From IMG/VR virus record IMGVR_UViG_3300034518_000133, positions 1 through 20,366 of that record: 20,366 bases of DNA. One strand, written 5' to 3'. This stretch comes from a virus. The notes beneath the pieces are model-generated. The model was not told the DNA's origin and made no database searches. It saw nothing but the letters and a program-made list of their open reading frames with translations. The stretch's first letter is position 1; each line of letters starts with the position of its first letter. Both the position numbers and the translations under genes were made by a program. Below, one piece after another: positions 20,125 to 20,366 of this stretch.

Positions 20125-20366
20125 CGAGTATTTCAGCTATACACTCCTCTATTGGTTTGTTTGTATCTATATCTGTAAAATTATGTAATGGTGGTTCGTA
20201 ATCTTCTACAAAATAATCTTCTTTACCTCGTATATCCGTCGTGTGAAGATAGAACTCTGTTATGTTTCTATTTGATTTTAGTTTTTCTCTCATATCTCTA
20301 TAAGGTGAAACTAATGATACCAATACTAAATAACCTTTATCATCCATTACTTTTGCCATATCGATA
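20093..20366 (-). CDS. APS kinase-like protein, partial (N-terminus beyond right edge)
   Basis: The visible C-terminal 90 or so residues fit adenylylsulfate kinase (CysC type). The segment IDMAKVMDDKGYLVLVSLVSPYRDMRE corresponds to the '..AKL..D.G..VL...ISP.R..R' block. FYLHTT...KEDYF then corresponds to the 'C..RD..GLY' region, although the usual Arg-Asp-Pro-Lys is altered. NFTDIDTNKPIEECIAEILDVY corresponds to the C-terminal '.ID....s.EE.v..I...l'. The Met at 20359 is internal because the frame is open to the window edge, so the ATP-binding P-loop lies outside. APS kinase phosphorylates APS to PAPS. Related P-loop kinases of phages act on other substrates, so the substrate is uncertain. Confidence 0.74.
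   Translation of the reverse strand, partial: IDMAKVMDDKGYLVLVSLVSPYRDMREKLKSNRNITEFYLHTTDIRGKEDYFVEDYEPPLHNFTDIDTNKPIEECIAEILDVYRQMATVA

Overview
The window is a piece of an AT-rich tailed-phage genome, most likely a contractile-tailed (myovirus) member of the distant, marine-type T4-like phages. Three things point there: a T4 gp55-type late sigma factor, a baseplate cluster with gp25 and gp6 homologues plus a gp5-like hub/spike protein, and copies of the T4-type late promoter box TATAAATA. Genes are packed tightly, often overlapping by a few bases, and many have clear Shine-Dalgarno sequences. The host cannot be named from the sequence. The Shine-Dalgarno use would suit a proteobacterium, while the signal peptide ending in FGQ at the left edge and some tail families recall phages of Bacteroidota.

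Right part (about 20366 to 17405, minus strand): the end of an adenylylsulfate (APS) kinase-like gene cut by the window edge, a small HxGH nucleotidyltransferase, an HD-domain phosphohydrolase, an orphan-looking DNA methyltransferase, a short membrane-anchored protein and the gp55-like sigma factor. These are metabolic, DNA-modification and regulatory genes.

Centre (about 16925 to 17404): the only plus-strand unit. Three evenly spaced TATAAATA boxes lead to a hairpin near the predicted 5' end of the mRNA, a strong Shine-Dalgarno and a 73-residue hydrophobic protein. A stem-loop at the stop codon and a strong bidirectional terminator follow. It looks like a small, strongly expressed, self-contained late gene placed between two oppositely oriented modules.

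Left part (16924 to 1, minus strand): a long tail and baseplate operon. In transcription order it holds a hypothetical protein, a gp5-like hub/spike, a FecR-domain protein, two small helical proteins, gp25, gp6, a DNRLRE-domain protein and two small proteins. Next comes a 1436-residue wedge/adhesion protein with a tail-protein-I-like core and a lectin-like C-terminus. It is followed by a 380-residue structural protein lacking a normal start codon, a probable 38-residue protein, a tandem pair of paralogous structural proteins, a protein with a histone-H1-like Lys/Ala tail, and a second pair sharing a C-terminal domain. The last gene encodes a protein with a signal peptide that runs off the left edge. 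The gp25-gp6-(protein I-like) order matches the conserved wedge order of contractile tails (P2 W-J-I; T4 25-6-7). No tRNA, CRISPR array, insertion sequence or integrase was seen, and no gene-free stretch exceeds 300 bases.
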